Source: Bettongia penicillata ogilbyi (lineage: Eukaryota; Chordata; Mammalia; Diprotodontia; Potoroidae). From it: a stretch of DNA of 64,000 nt. Positions 33,353 through 44,698 of this stretch are shown here, one piece after another. Below the pieces are notes generated by a model, which saw nothing but the letters and a program-made list of their open reading frames with translations, was not told where the DNA came from and ran no database searches. The DNA is taken from positions 6,042,889 to 6,106,888 of the forward strand of contig JAJHZJ010000808.1 in the NCBI GenBank assembly GCA_023548195.1, read 5' to 3'. The translations under genes were made by a program, and so were the position numbers. Position 1 is the first letter of the stretch; each line of letters opens with the position of its first letter.

Positions 33353-35439
33353 ACCTGAATAAAACCCATTTGTAAAATATAAGGGTAGAATAGCAAACTT
33401 TACCCAGACTAATCTTTCTTGCCTTTAGTTCAGAAGCCCCAGCAGAGAAAAATATGGTAGATCCTTCACACATTGTTTTCATGTCATCTATTTATTTTTG
33501 TTCTCCCAGGGGGACATTTTTGTGTCTTTGCCCAAGCAAACTATACCCATAGAGCAGGTAAACTTTCCCTATCTGGAAGATGTTTGTCATCCAACCCTAA
33601 GCTAGGTGATGAATGCCCATCATTAAGGCCTACCATTGAGCAGTAGCTAAGTCTTCTTCTGAGTTATGGTGTATCTCTGGCTCCCTCTGGGGTGGTTACT
33701 GACTATGCAGTCCTCCATGACCCTTTGAACTCTGTTACTTTCCAAACAGCCATCATGAGCATGGGGTAGCTTGAGCTGCATTGTCTGGAGGATCCAGCGA
33801 TTTATTTCCAATGTGTAAGGAGATTTCGTCTCATTTGGTTCCCAACTTTTCCTTATTTGTGGCTTTTAAAGCAATTTGGCCCCAAACAAAGACTGTAGAC
33901 TAATCGGCTCTAACCAGCATTTGTTTCACATAAATCCTGGTCTACTTTAGGAGAAATTCAGCTCGGAATGGAAAGCAAATTTGTTTAGCTATGCTGGGTT
34001 GTAGGCACTAAATTGGACCATATTGTCACTTCTATTCACGAACATAAACAAGCTCACAGACTGTTTCGCTCTTGTCAGTAAATGTAATCAGTCAAGTCGG
34101 CTAGCCAAGCCATAACTCAGAAGGAAAAAGTTTGATAACTCAGTCTGAGCTTCACCTTTCATGAGCCATCAGTTCATACATCACCCCTGACATAAAAAAG
34201 GGCCTCACTCCCACAGAGCAGGCCCCAGAAGACTTTCCCTGGTGTTAAATTCTTAAAAATAGCATCTGTGCATAGGGCATTATTCTCAAAAATTTTATAA
34301 GAGCAACAATTATCCCCCTAAATCAGAAGTGAGCATAATTCATCAGGGCTACTCAGATTTATTTAAACCATAGTGTAGCTTCATGAAAGCCATACCTTTC
34401 AGGTCAATATATAACTATTAAAGCCATCGTAAAATATACTTCACACCTCCCTTACTGGACAACAGTGGAGGTCACCCTGGGATCGACTTGCTATTTTATA
34501 TTATTAATTGCTGCTCTCCCTGGGGATACCCTCTAGCTATTAGCTGCTGATGGCTACTTTATACCAATGGATATAAGCCACAACTTTTTTCCCCTTGACT
34601 TTAAAATACTTTCTTTGAAAAAACTAACGGTTGTATTATTTTTTGAATCATGAGTTTCCTTGAGTAAACAGTTTCACTTGAGAGTAATTGTGCAGGGAGA
34701 GGAAAACAAAACTGGGGAGTGAGTGAAATAAATGCCTTGAAGATTCTCTCCCCCTGCTCAGCAGCTCAAATCAATAAAAAGTACCCCTTGTAAGAAAAAC
34801 AGCAATGATAACAAGAAGAAACAAGCATCCTAGAGTTATTTGATACAGAAAAATAAATGGAAAACCTGAAACATCCACCAGAACTGTTCCAGTTTGAGAC
34901 ACAATCTGTATCAGATTTCCTAATTCTTCCCTACCATCACCATACCACCCCATCCCAGGTCCAGTCTAGTCAGGGTAGACGTCCAAGACACTACCATTTA
35001 TCCTCTAGCACCCCCTCCCAGGCTCACCTGATCTGTTTCTCCATTTTTTCATATAAGTCTGATCTCATGGGCTCTGCCTGGCCTAAACCCCTGCTTCTTT
35101 CATCCCTTGCATAGCTTTGTTACTTTTCTAGTAATCTAGAAAGCCTAGTAACCTTATTTCTTACACCCAGACTTGGGGGTTAGCCTGAATTCCTTCTCTT
35201 TTCCCACCCAGTCCTGGACTCACACTGGTTGTGACTCCTGCTTTCAATTGTAAAACTACTAAATTGAGCTCCTGATTATGTCTGAAGCTCCTAACCATAG
35301 AACCTCTCTAAAAACGGGGCTTCTTCTGACATAAAGGCTTCCAGTTGCACAGGCCCCACCTGGTCCACATAATATTTTTGAAAAATCTCAGAAGGGTTCC
35401 ACCAATAGTTATTCTAGATTTGCAGGAGCAGCTATAAGA
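33353..35439. other. Single-copy segment, possible conserved non-coding DNA
   Basis: About 2.1 kb, the longest repeat-poor stretch with no SINE or LINE that I recognise. AT-rich with varied, non-repetitive text, especially 33640-34600. Confidence 0.35.
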
Positions 35440-35745
35440 AGCTAAAGTAGCTCAAAAGAATGGCAGATTTTTTTAAAAATTAAAAATTAAAGTTAATATA
35501 GAATATGGAGTTTTCACAGAAAAACTCATTAAGACAAGAATAGAAAATTTAAACAATAACGAAGAAATTCTCCCAAAGAGTAGAAAAAGAGAATAGTAGG
35601 TTTAGAATGCAAAAATGAAGATACCAAAGAAACATTAAATGAATAAAATTAGAAGAGAATGAAATTGGAAGAACACATGAGGAGAAAACTGTTAGGGAAG
35701 ATAGTATGAGAGAAGATAATGAAAGTGAGTAGGTAGATGGAAACA
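35440..35745 (+). mobile_element. Possible L1 ORF1 remnant
   Basis: A-rich plus strand with repeated GAA/AAG-rich stretches (AGAAAATTTAAACAATAACG, GAAGAAATTCTCCCAAAGAG), the composition of an L1 ORF1 coiled-coil region. There is no open frame and similarity is weak. Confidence 0.35.
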
Positions 35746-35756
35746 ATTCTATTTTG

Positions 35757-36105
35757 TGTATCCCTTGCCCTGTTTGTATTGCTGATCTTCCACTGTTTGT
35801 AACCTCTCTTTTTGCAGAAGCAGCAAATAAGCTAGAACAGTCCCACTTGTTAGGGTGGGGTTATGACAAACAACCAAAAGAGAAGCCTTTCCTGTTACGC
35901 ATTCCCAAATTCCATCTCCAGCCCCTAGAAACAAGTTCCGTCCAATCAAGGGCTGCCGCGTTCCCAATCTACCTCCCCTTGAGTTGAGATCTATGTGAGC
36001 CTTGTCCTTTTATTCCTCTCAGGTGGGGATCCCTTGTTGGCAAACTCACTCTCATGAGTTCCAAAACTTTCTGGTTCTGGTATTGGTTTGTTCCAGTATC
36101 AAAAA
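35757..36105 (+). mobile_element. Possible solo LTR
   Basis: A GC-richer block (TGTATCCCTTGCC ... GTTCCAGTATCA) with TG and CA ends in A-rich L1-like DNA. Internal CCAATCAAGGGCTGCC and TTGGCAAACTCACTCTCATG resemble promoter and R-region text of marsupial retroviral LTRs as I recall them. No target duplication was identified. Confidence 0.3.
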
Positions 36106-36235
36106 TCCACATTCCAAGGATGTGCTGGAGCCAGCTCAAACCAGCTTGAGAGAACTAACTGTTAAATTTTCAGTGTGAGCATTTACGTGTTAGAAACTAG
36201 CAAACACTGCAAAACAGAACCTGATTTGTTATCTT

Positions 36236-36440
36236 GACTTAAGAAGCTGATAGAGAAAATGACAATAATTCAGATCATAATTAAAAATATGTTGTGCATA
36301 CTTTTTTTTTTGTTAGAGTAGCAGGTATTAAAACTATACAAGAGACTGGGAGGGCAGAAAAAAGAGGGAAAGAATTCAGAACTCAAAATTTTAAAAAAAG
36401 GAATGTTAAAAATTATCTTTGCATGTAATTGGGAAAAAAA
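36236..36440 (+). mobile_element. L1 3' end
   Basis: GAATTCAGAACTCAAAATTT followed by GTTAAAAATTATCTTTGCAT and an A-rich tail mirrors the 3' ends at 45.1 kb and 58.1 kb. Confidence 0.55.
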
Positions 36441-36449
36441 ATTAAATCA

Positions 36450-36990
36450 AGACTTACCAGCATATCCCTGATTTTAGGTCTTCCAGAGGAACATGATGAA
36501 GTAAAAAGCTGAAATGTCATAGATAAGGAAATGGTTCAGGAAAATTGCTCAGTAGTAGAGGAAATAGAAGATGAAATTGATAGTAGTCCTATACACAGGA
36601 CACCCACATAAAGGAATCCAAAATGGAGCTAATTAAGAAATATTATGGCTCAAATGCAGAAATTCAGTGACTATCAATGAACAATTATCTCAATCAGCCA
36701 AAGGAACACCCGTCAGATATCAAAGAAAAACCAATTTGAATCACATATGACTTCTCAATGAGAATAGATAAGAAAACAAGATCCAATAATTAGTTGCACA
36801 AAAATACATTTAAAATATACATACATATAAATAATGAAAATGAAGCATTAGAATAAAACCTCTTATATTTCAATACATACACACAAAACAGTAGGAGCTG
36901 TATGATTTCAGTGAAGATAATAAAAATTAATAACATCAAGTGAGATAAACAGAGAAACTACATTATGTTTAAAGGAAGCAGACAATGAAG
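36450..36990 (+). mobile_element. Decayed L1-like coding remnant
   Basis: GGTCTTCCAGAGGAACATGA encodes GLPEEHD, the RRM entry motif of ORF1. A-rich LINE-like sequence follows to about 36990. The frame is broken and the exact family is uncertain. Confidence 0.4.
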
Positions 36991-37052
36991 CAATAACAAG
37001 ATTGTGTGTATGTGTGTATGTACATATTATGTATATATGATTAATATATATG

Positions 37053-37600
37053 TCAACTGATGAATGTTTATTAAGTGCCTATAATGTATCTGGTACTGTA
37101 TTAAGTGCTGGGGATAGAAAAAAGAGGCAGAAGACAGTTCCTACCTTCAAGGACCTCACAATCTAACAGAAGAGACAATGGGCAAATAAATACATCCAGG
37201 TAAGCTAAATATAGGAAAAACAGGAAATAATTAAAAGAGGGAAGAATTGAAAAGGATTGGGAAAGGCTTTCTGTAGAAGATGGGATTTTAGTTGGGACTT
37301 GAGGGAAACCAGAAAGCTAAGTGAGAGATAGAGAGAGCAATCCAGGTAAAGTCAGAGAAAATACCTGAACTTAAGAAATGGAAGTGTCATGTTAGAGGAA
37401 TAGCAAGGAGTCTAGTGTGACTGGATCAAAGATGGGCAGTCAGATGTAGGAGAAGTGAGACCAGGGTGGGAGAGGTTATGAAAGGCTTGGATGACAAACA
37501 GAGCATGTTGTATTTGATACTGAAGGCAAAAGGGAGCCGCTGGAGTTTATTGAATAAGGCACTGACATGGTTGGATCTGGGCTTTGGGAAAATTACCTTG
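37053..37600 (-). mobile_element. L2 3' half, antisense
   Basis: Starts with the complement of the L2 terminus (TTATTAAGTGCCTATAATGT ... AGTGCTGGGGATA). It then runs through GGAAAGGCTTTCTGTAGAAG, TATTTGATACTGAAGGCAAA and CACTGACATGGTTGGATCTG in consensus order. Confidence 0.88.
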
Positions 37601-38639
37601 CTACTTCTCTGTCTCCGTTATTGTTTCTTTTTCCTTCTCACCAACTTAAATGGTCTCAAAAGTTCCCCCTCCTACATTATCTCCCATAATCTGATCTATT
37701 CCTGTAAAGTGAGTCTCGAAGTCCACTGGTATGGGGCTATTTCTTCATTGGTGGATATCAATGTCCTGCACCTGTGTGAGGGAGGGAACAAAGTTAGTGA
37801 GAGCAGGCGAGAGGAGACTGCCAGTCTCTTCAGGTTCTTCGGATGTTTCAGTTGCTTGAGGCACTTCTGGTTTCCTTCTATGAGAGAGAAGATGAATAAT
37901 TTCAACTCCATTTCAGGTTGCTGAAGGAAAAGACTTTGGGAAGAAACTGACGTGAGAGGAGTTGGCAGTCTCAATTATGTTCTGTTACTACATTAGAGAC
38001 TTTGGGGAGTTTCCCTTTGGGGAGATCTAGGTCTCTCTTCCTTGGTTGAGCTATGTTACCTCACTCCCAACTTGGAGAGCTCCTTCATTCTGTATACATT
38101 CTGGTATGCATTCTCCTATGCCTCAATGATGGACTCTTCTTCTCCCTTGAACTCTTAACAGCCACTGTATGGATATCAATTGGCCTAATTTCAATATTGT
38201 TGGGTCTCAGGAAATAGGAAGGATCTAGGAAAGGGAGAGAGATGGGAATGATTGCTCCATGGAGCAGTCAGAACACTTACAATATTTATCAATTGAGTTG
38301 ACCTTATTTTACGGAGGTTGTTTACAATGCTCCAATAGTAACGTCAAAGATCACTGATCACAGATCACATAACAGATATAATAGTAATGAAAATGTTTGA
38401 AATATTGTGAGTATTACCAAAATGTGATACAGAGACCTGATGTGAGCATATGCTGTTGGAAAAATAGTGTTGATAGACTTGTTCAATTCAAGAGTGACAC
38501 AAACAGTCAATTTGTAAAAAATGCAATGTCTACAAAGCACAATAAAGTGAAGCATAATAAAACAAGTTATATGTATAATTAGTTGCCAAATTTTGTCAAT
38601 TTTATCTCCACAATATCTTTCATATTTGTTCCTTTCTTT
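37601..38639. other. Unassigned, no gene seen
   Basis: Overlapping ORFs on both strands (37466-37924 plus, 37696-37974 minus) have no domain; the first starts inside the antisense L2. Confidence 0.35.
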
Positions 38640-38900
38640 CCCTTCTAGCTATCGTCACTTCTAGTTTAAGATATAATAATACCTTCCTTGGAGTATTATA
38701 ACAAATTCCTAGCTGATCATCCTCTCTAGTCCTTCAGCCACCTATTCCTCTTACATGTTGCTGCCAGCTCAATCTACCTATTGCATAAATCTGACCATGT
38801 CAACGAATAAAAAACCTCTAATAACTTCTCGTTGACCAGTGAACTCATCTTGGCATTGAAGGCTCTCCACAAACATGTCTCCAATGTACTATTTCCCCAT
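38640..38900 (+). mobile_element. L2 fragment 1
   Basis: TGCTGCCAGCTCAATCTACC, TCTGACCATGTCAACGAATA and AAGGCTCTCCACAAACATG follow L2 order. Confidence 0.7.
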
Positions 38901-38924
38901 ATTTGGCATTTATCCTCTTCTTTT

Positions 38925-39375
38925 AACTCATACGGCCACCATCCTAGTTCAGGTCCTCATCACCTCCCACCTGAACCATCACAATAGCTTCCTAATTGAT
39001 CTCCTTCTTCCAAGTTTTTCCCCATTCCCATCTCTCCTTTACAAAGCTGTTGAAATGATTTTCTGAAAATTCAAGCCGGATCATGGAACCTCCCTATTCA
39101 ATAAACTCCCATAACTTCCTGTTATCATTAAAATCAAATATAAAATTCTCAGTTTCACTTTTAAAGCCCTTCACAACTTGGCCCAACCTAACCATCCATC
39201 CTTGGCATAGTACTATCTTTTCCTCACTCTGTGTTCCTTTTAGACTGTTTTTGCTGTTCTTCATGTGTTTTTGCCTGGAACCCTCCCCTTTCTCATTTCT
39301 GTCTTTTAGCTTTTTTAGATTCCTTCAAATCTCAGCTAAAGTTCCACCAAGTCAGAAGAGAGCTATCTCTATCTA
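38925..39375 (+). mobile_element. L2 fragment 2
   Basis: Begins again upstream in the L2 consensus (ACGGCCACCATCCTAGTTCA), so it is a second copy and not a continuation. It runs to CTTTTAAAGCCCTTCACAAC and TTCCTTCAAATCTCAGCTAA. Confidence 0.8.
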
Positions 39376-40091
39376 CATGGGTGAACTTTTTATGGTTTGA
39401 TGTTACCAAAGTTCAAATGCTTGAAAATTGTAATGTGTGAATCCATGTTAAAACTGGCTCTTAGGAACACTGTGTTTCTTTCAGGGCCACACTGGGATAC
39501 TTGGGGATACCAGGAAACTAACTGAAAAATCTTTGCTTGCCAGGTATTTACAAGGTGATGGAGAAAACACTGAGTCAGAGGATTCTGAAGCCTCTGTTGT
39601 TGCTTACTAGCCATACTCAGAAATACGTTGCATTCTCAGAATGCTGTTTATTTTGTGAATTGTGAGAAAAGAAGAGAATGGAGAAGCTACAGATACCCTT
39701 CCACGTTTCTGAATTCTCTGTGGTTGACTGATATTTATTGAATTGAGATGGTATGAGAAATATGATGAGGTACATGAGTTATGATGTATAGGGGGTGAGG
39801 GGAATTTGGATGTTATACGCAAATAGATGTCAACAAGGCATTAGCCTGGCCAATAGCAGCCAACAATAAGTATTTCTTGGGCCCCATTAGCAAAAACTGT
39901 CTACATATGACTTGGGTAGTTATAAATTTACAGCCTATAATTAATAGTATAGGATCTTAGAATATATGATATTTTCTTTCAGTGGGTAGATGGTGACCCA
40001 TAGACAGATTTGAAATATTATATAATACTTTATTTTTTAAAACATTGCCATTAATTTATATGATGCCTTTTGTATTTCTCTCCAGATGCTT
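39376..40091. other. Unassigned, no gene seen
   Basis: No repeat or motif recognised. Confidence 0.35.
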
Positions 40092-41058
40092 GGAACATTA
40101 ATTATTTTATTGTTTTTTCAGTTTTCTACAATCACTTCCATATTTCTTAGATTTTTTCCCTCCTTCCCCTCCTCCATCCCCTCTCCCTCCCCAAGACAGA
40201 GTGCAATCTTATATAGGTTCTACACATACATTCTTATTAAATACATTTTTACCTTAGTCATGTTGCATAGAAGAATTAAAATGACTGGGAGAAATCATAA
40301 AACAAAACAAAACACAAAAGAAAATGGTCTGCTTCTGTCTGTGATCCAGTTCCATAGTTCTTTCTCTGGATATGGAATGTGTTTTGCCTCAAGAGTCCAT
40401 TGGGAATTTTTTGGATCCTTGCATTGCTGTGAAGAACTAAGTCTGTCAGAAAATTCCTCTCGCACTGTGGTTGTTGCTGTGTACAGAGTTTTCCTGGTTC
40501 TGCTCCTTTCACTCAGCATCAGTTCATATAGGTCCTTCCAAGCCTCTCTGAAGTCTTCCTGCTCATCATTTTTTATAGCACAATAGTATTCCATTCCATT
40601 CATATACCACAACTTGCTCGGCCATTCCCCAATTGATGGGCATCCCTTTGATTTCCAGTTCTTGGCCACTGCAAAGAGGGATGCTATAAATATTTTTGTA
40701 CATGTGGGACCCTTTCCCATTTTTATGATCTCTTGGGGATACAGTCCTAGAAGTGATATTGCTGGGTCAAAGGGTATGCACATTGCTCTCCAGAATGGTT
40801 GGATCAGCTCACAATTCCACCAACAATGAATTAGTGTTCCAACTCTGCTACATCTTCTCCAACATTTATCATCTTCCTGTTTTGTTATGTTTGCCAATCT
40901 GATAGATGTGATGTGGTATCTCAGAGTTGTTTTCATTTGCATCTCTCTAATCAAAAGTGATTTAGAGCATTTTTTCATATGACTACAGTTAGCTTTAATT
41001 TCTTCCTCTGGAACCTGCCTGCTCATATTGTTTGACCATTTATCAGTTGGAGAATGAC
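40092..41058 (-). mobile_element. 5'-truncated L1, antisense
   Basis: On the minus strand: ORF2 C-terminus from about 41058, then 3' UTR ending in a T-rich (plus-strand) tail near 40092. The 3' UTR matches the copy at 61-62 kb. The single-copy sequence to the right (41090 onward) is not L1. Confidence 0.88.
40295..41026 (-). pseudogene. L1 ORF2 C-terminal fragment, antisense
   Basis: 243 open codons on the minus strand. Roughly the first 180 match the L1 ORF2p C-terminus: SLLIREMQMKTTLRYHITS, CWRRCSRVGTLIHCWWNC (cysteine-rich motif intact), CIPFDPAIS, LLGLYPQEI, CTKIFIASLFAVAKNW, YCAIKNDEQEDFREAW. The remainder is read-through into the 3' UTR. Compared with the copy at 61 kb it lacks ten codons between FWRA and MCIPFDPA, a 30-bp in-frame deletion near 40788. 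It lacks endonuclease and RT, so it is a dead fragment. Confidence 0.85.
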
Positions 41059-41649
41059 TTGTAAACAGTTTTTTTTTAAAATAAACATTAAGTCAATTAA
41101 TAAAAGTTCTTTCAGAGGTTCCCTGGCAATAGCGCATATACAGCTCATTAAATTGTGTTGGCATTTCCAAGTAAGACCTTCATGTGTGCCGGTCTATTCT
41201 TTACTGCTTCTCCTTTTGCTGTACCAAAAGTTGCTTGGTTTGGGTGGAGCTGACTTTTTAATTTTCCATTGCTTTGAAGCAGGCTTGCTGAAATGCCCAA
41301 GATGCAGAGCCTGGGAGCATTTCTTCCCCCAGCCTTGCTTGATAGATTATTGTGCCATCCCATTAACGCTGATGGGAGCTCTGTGTATATATTTCTATGC
41401 TGCAATGACAGCTGGCTTCCAGCTCTTGCCGTTGAACAAAATATGGAGTCACATGATTGTTAAAATGGAGCTTCTGTCTTTCAATAAACTGCCATGCAAA
41501 GCTTGTCTTTTCATGGGAAAGAATGGTAGAGAAAGCAGATTTCTATCACAGTTTTTCAGGTTTTTTTCATTCATAGAGGACCACCTAAGGATTAACTTTT
41601 TCTAATACTAGTAAGATTTTTCTCTTGCTTTTAGAAAAAGACATCTGAA
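41059..41649. other. Single-copy segment with a 183-codon ORF
   Basis: The plus ORF 41054-41605 begins at the very edge of the L1. It encodes a Leu-rich hydrophobic stretch (YSLLLLLLLYQKLLGLGG) and scattered Cys, with no recognised domain. The sequence has the look of conserved non-coding DNA: balanced composition, no repeats. I do not call it a gene. Confidence 0.3.
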
Positions 41650-41795
41650 GTCATATATCTAGAAGCTGGGTCACAGGATTTGAGCTGAATTTTAAAATCC
41701 AGCTCACAAGTTTGGGAATCAGAGATCCAAAGTCACATGGGTAATAACCAGCATAGTTGAGATTCATATCCAGGTCCTCTGACTACAAACCCATA
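41650..41795 (-). mobile_element. CORE-SINE remnant, antisense
   Basis: CCAAAGTCACATGGGTAATA and ATCCAGGTCCTCTGACTACA. Confidence 0.6.
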
Positions 41796-41818
41796 TATAA
41801 ATATACATATACACACAT

Positions 41819-41819
<1 letters not shown>

Positions 41820-41882
<63 letters not shown>
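41820..41882. repeat. (GATA)n microsatellite
   Basis: About 15 uninterrupted TAGA/GATA units; perfect, so probably polymorphic between individuals. Confidence 0.95.
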
Positions 41883-41984
41883 TCTGGCTTCTCCATTTCT
41901 AAATCAAAATTTAGACCTATTGGAAATAGGTTATAAGCTCAAAGGAGTGTTGATTAGGCTTTTACTTCTTCTTTTCAGCTGGTT

Positions 41985-42125
41985 TGTCTCTTCACAACGT
42001 GCACACCATCTCCCATCTCAGGGCGTTGGTTCTGGTTCTTGGTTCCTTATGCCTGGAATGCTCTCCTTCACCATCTCACCCCACAGAACCCCTTTCTTCC
42101 TTCAATAACCAAGCAGCTCCAGCAC
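41985..42125 (+). mobile_element. L2 fragment
   Basis: CACCATCTCCCATCTCAGGG and TTATGCCTGGAATGCTCTCC are L2 ORF2-end motifs. Confidence 0.7.
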
Positions 42126-42137
42126 CATATTCTCAAT

Positions 42138-42318
42138 ACCAGGGGTTCTTACCCTGGAGTCTGTGAATTTGCTTTAAATGTATTTTGATAACTGGCATTT
42201 CAGTGTGATCTGTACCCTTTTTATTTTGTTTCATGCATTTAAAAACATTTTAGAAGGGGTCCATAGATTTCACCTTTGGGCACATCACACTCAAAAAAAG
42301 ACTAAGAATCTTTGTTCT
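42138..42318 (+). mobile_element. hAT-like MITE, copy 2
   Basis: Starts CCAGGGGTTCTTACCCTGG and ends CAAAAAAAGACTAAGAATC. Internal GAAGGGGTCCATAGATTTCA corresponds to the GGGCTTCATTAG segment of copy 1. Non-coding. Confidence 0.55.
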
Positions 42319-42331
42319 TCATTAAGTCTTT

Positions 42332-42573
42332 TTTTGTTGTTGTCATTTAGTCATTTTCAGTTGTCTCTGACTCTGTGACCCCATTTGGGGTTTTCTTGGG
42401 AAAGATACTGGAGTGGTTTGCCATCTCCTTCTCCAGTTCATTTTACAGAAACGAGGCAAACAAAGCTAAGTGACTTGCCCAGGGTCACACAGCTAGTTAG
42501 TGCCTGAGGTTATATTTGAATTCAGATGTGACTCCAGGTCCCGTACTCTATCCACTGCACCACCTACCTGCCA
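42332..42573 (-). mobile_element. CORE-SINE with long tail, full length, antisense
   Basis: TTGTTGTTGTCATTTAGTCA tail start, ACTGGAGTGGTTTGCCATCT, GTGACTTGCCCAGGGTCACA core and TATCCACTGCACCACCTACC head. Confidence 0.9.
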
Positions 42574-42792
42574 CATTTTACCCCAAACTACCAATATTTT
42601 GAGGTGTGGTAGATAGATAAAATTCTAGCCTAATATTCTTCTTGGAGACAGGCAAGGAAAAAAAGCAAACGCTGCCCTCCACATATTTCCCAAAAAGTTA
42701 AAAATTGAAGTTTTCCTTTAGATAGGGGGTAGGACAGATACCACATCAAATATCTATCCACATATGAGGCAGCTGTCTGTTTATATGAGAAA

Positions 42793-42833
<41 letters not shown>
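42793..42833. repeat. (CA)n microsatellite
   Basis: About 20 uninterrupted CA units. Confidence 0.95.
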
Positions 42834-42834
<1 letters not shown>

Positions 42835-42892
42835 CGCATATACAAGGCTCTTTTAGGAATAGGAAAAAATAGAACAGGAAAGAGATATAAAG

Positions 42893-43030
42893 ATCAACCC
42901 CTCCACACTATAGATGGAAAAACTGAGACAGAGGGAGGAGAGTTGAACTTGAAGGCCACAATTTGAGATTCAAACCCCCAGCACCTGTCTCCAAATACAG
43001 AGCCTTCCCACTGCGTCACAATGTTTTGAG
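42893..43030 (-). mobile_element. CORE-SINE remnant, antisense
   Basis: ATGGAAAAACTGAGACAGAG and TTGAGATTCAAACCCCCAGC, ending in CCCACTGCGTCACAATG. Confidence 0.65.
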
Positions 43031-43051
43031 GTCCTGGAGTTCTCAGGAAAC

Positions 43052-43185
43052 TCTCTTTAGAATTCTACCCCTATAACTGAAGCCCACAGAGGAATAATAA
43101 TTTGAGAGCAAATGGCAGGGATAGAATTTGAACATGACTCCAGATTCCCAATCTGGCTCTCTTGCCGCTAAATAACCACAGGCAG
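43052..43185 (-). mobile_element. CORE-SINE remnant, antisense
   Basis: GGCAGGGATAGAATTTGAAC, TGACTCCAGATTCCCAATCT and CTCTTGCCGCTAAATAACC. Confidence 0.55.
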
Positions 43186-44057
43186 CCAGACACAGGGGCC
43201 TATTAGTCTGTGATTAGCCTAGCCTGCTTTATGGAATCAGTTCAATTCTTGCTTGGACCAGATCCATCAGAATCTTTCCATTCAAAAAAGAATGAAAGTT
43301 GGCATGGTGAAGAAAATAACTTTTAATAGATCTAATGGGTGGTCAGGAAGTTGGCTAAGGGTACATATTTGCTGATTTTAATGCCAGTTTCACCTGTAAC
43401 TGTTCCTATTCTTCTCCCTGACTCCCCAACTTCGAAATTTCACGCATTTGCCATTTTCTATACTTTGTGAAAAAAGCATTGTTGAAACTAGGAAAATGAA
43501 ATTCTGCTGTAACCTGTGGTCATTGTGGAAATGTTTATTACCTGTAAAGGTCATGATAGTGCTTGGAGGGAAGGCACCATTTCCTTAGTGCATGTCTTAG
43601 TAGAGTGCTTGAAATGAATGTCCATCTATCTATCCGTACACATTTACTATTTACCTGAGACAAATGAATTTTGATATAATTGGTGAAAAGAATAGTGGGA
43701 ACACACAGTGAGTGGGAAGAACCAAGACAGGCAAGGATAAACGGTATGTTCTGAGACAAGATGTAGAGATATAAGATACAAAAAAATTTAGTAATATGAT
43801 TACTTACAGAGCAGGGCAAGAATAGGAAAAATTCAGGGCCATTTCTAGAAAATGTGGTACAAATATTTCTGCTTTTCCTCTATGGGCCAGTCAGTAAAAT
43901 GGTGGTGGGATGAGACCTATTTTTAACTTTTAGCTCCCTTTTCTATGCATATTCCTGATACCTACTTCTACAGAAAAAAAAATTAGCACAACATGATATT
44001 AAATAAATATTAATGAAGTCAAAGAGCACTGGAAAAATAGTGTCATAGTAACTTCTT
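43186..44057. other. Unassigned, no gene seen
   Basis: A 93-codon minus ORF (43538-43819) has no motif. Confidence 0.35.
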
Positions 44058-44283
44058 TGGGCTATGTTGAGGAACTATGAATGAGTCCAACCATTCTGGA
44101 TCAGTTTGGAACTATGTTAAATGGCATTCCTTTCAACTCAGTGATGCCATTTGTAGGTCTGTACCCTCCAGAGATGAAAGAAAGAGGATAAGATACCAAA
44201 TATTTACTGCAGTTCTTTTTGTGCTGACAAGGAATTGGAAACTGAGAGGATACTCATCAGTTGGGAAATGACTGAACAAGTTG
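44058..44283 (+). mobile_element. L1 ORF2 3' fragment, first half of a split copy
   Basis: Matches the ORF2 C-terminus (CATTCTGGATCAGTTTGGAA through CAGTTGGGAAATGACTGAAC). The expected continuation is found only after about 415 bp of unrelated sequence, at 44699. Confidence 0.75.
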
Positions 44284-44698
44284 TTGGCGACATAACTGAT
44301 AAGCACCAGGAAAAACGCAAAACAGCGTGACTTAACCTTGATGAATACTTAATATTCTATTAACATTCTAGCTATAAGATGAAATAGGTCATCATCATCA
44401 GAATGAAGACTTTGGTTCTGGGGTTTTGTCAATCACCAAAAATCCTCCAAGATTAATATAAGAATGAAAAATGGAGAGGGAAAGATTACCCTCAATCTTT
44501 CTGTTCTGTCTTCAGATTTTTCCTTTCTAATTTTACATTCTGATAAATTATCCTCAGTCTAATTCTGATCTGAAGAGAAGAGGGCGATGATAAGATAAGG
44601 ATATTCCCACTAAAACGAACTGAAATTAACTCTTCAGATGTGAAATTCAGAAGGGAAGGTCCAGATTCTATTTTGGACATTAAATATTTGTAGCTCTG
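44284..44698. repeat. Unidentified interspersed repeat, copy A (inside L1)
   Basis: About 415 bp that interrupts an L1 and is clearly homologous to 45972-46388. Shared blocks include CTTAACCTTGATGAATA versus TTTAACCTTGATGAATA, and ATATTCCCACTAAAAC. Possible short target duplication: AAGTTGTTG before and AAGTTTTGA after. There is no ORF, no obvious terminal inverted repeat and no TG...CA ends, so its class is unknown; a solo LTR or a non-autonomous DNA element are the likeliest options. Confidence 0.7.

Noticed and set aside
37466..37924. 152-codon ORF
   Set aside because: It starts inside an antisense L2 and runs into unassigned DNA without a recognisable domain.
42793..42833. Regularly spaced repeats considered as a CRISPR-like array
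   Set aside because: Plain (CA)n microsatellite without spacers, in a vertebrate genome.
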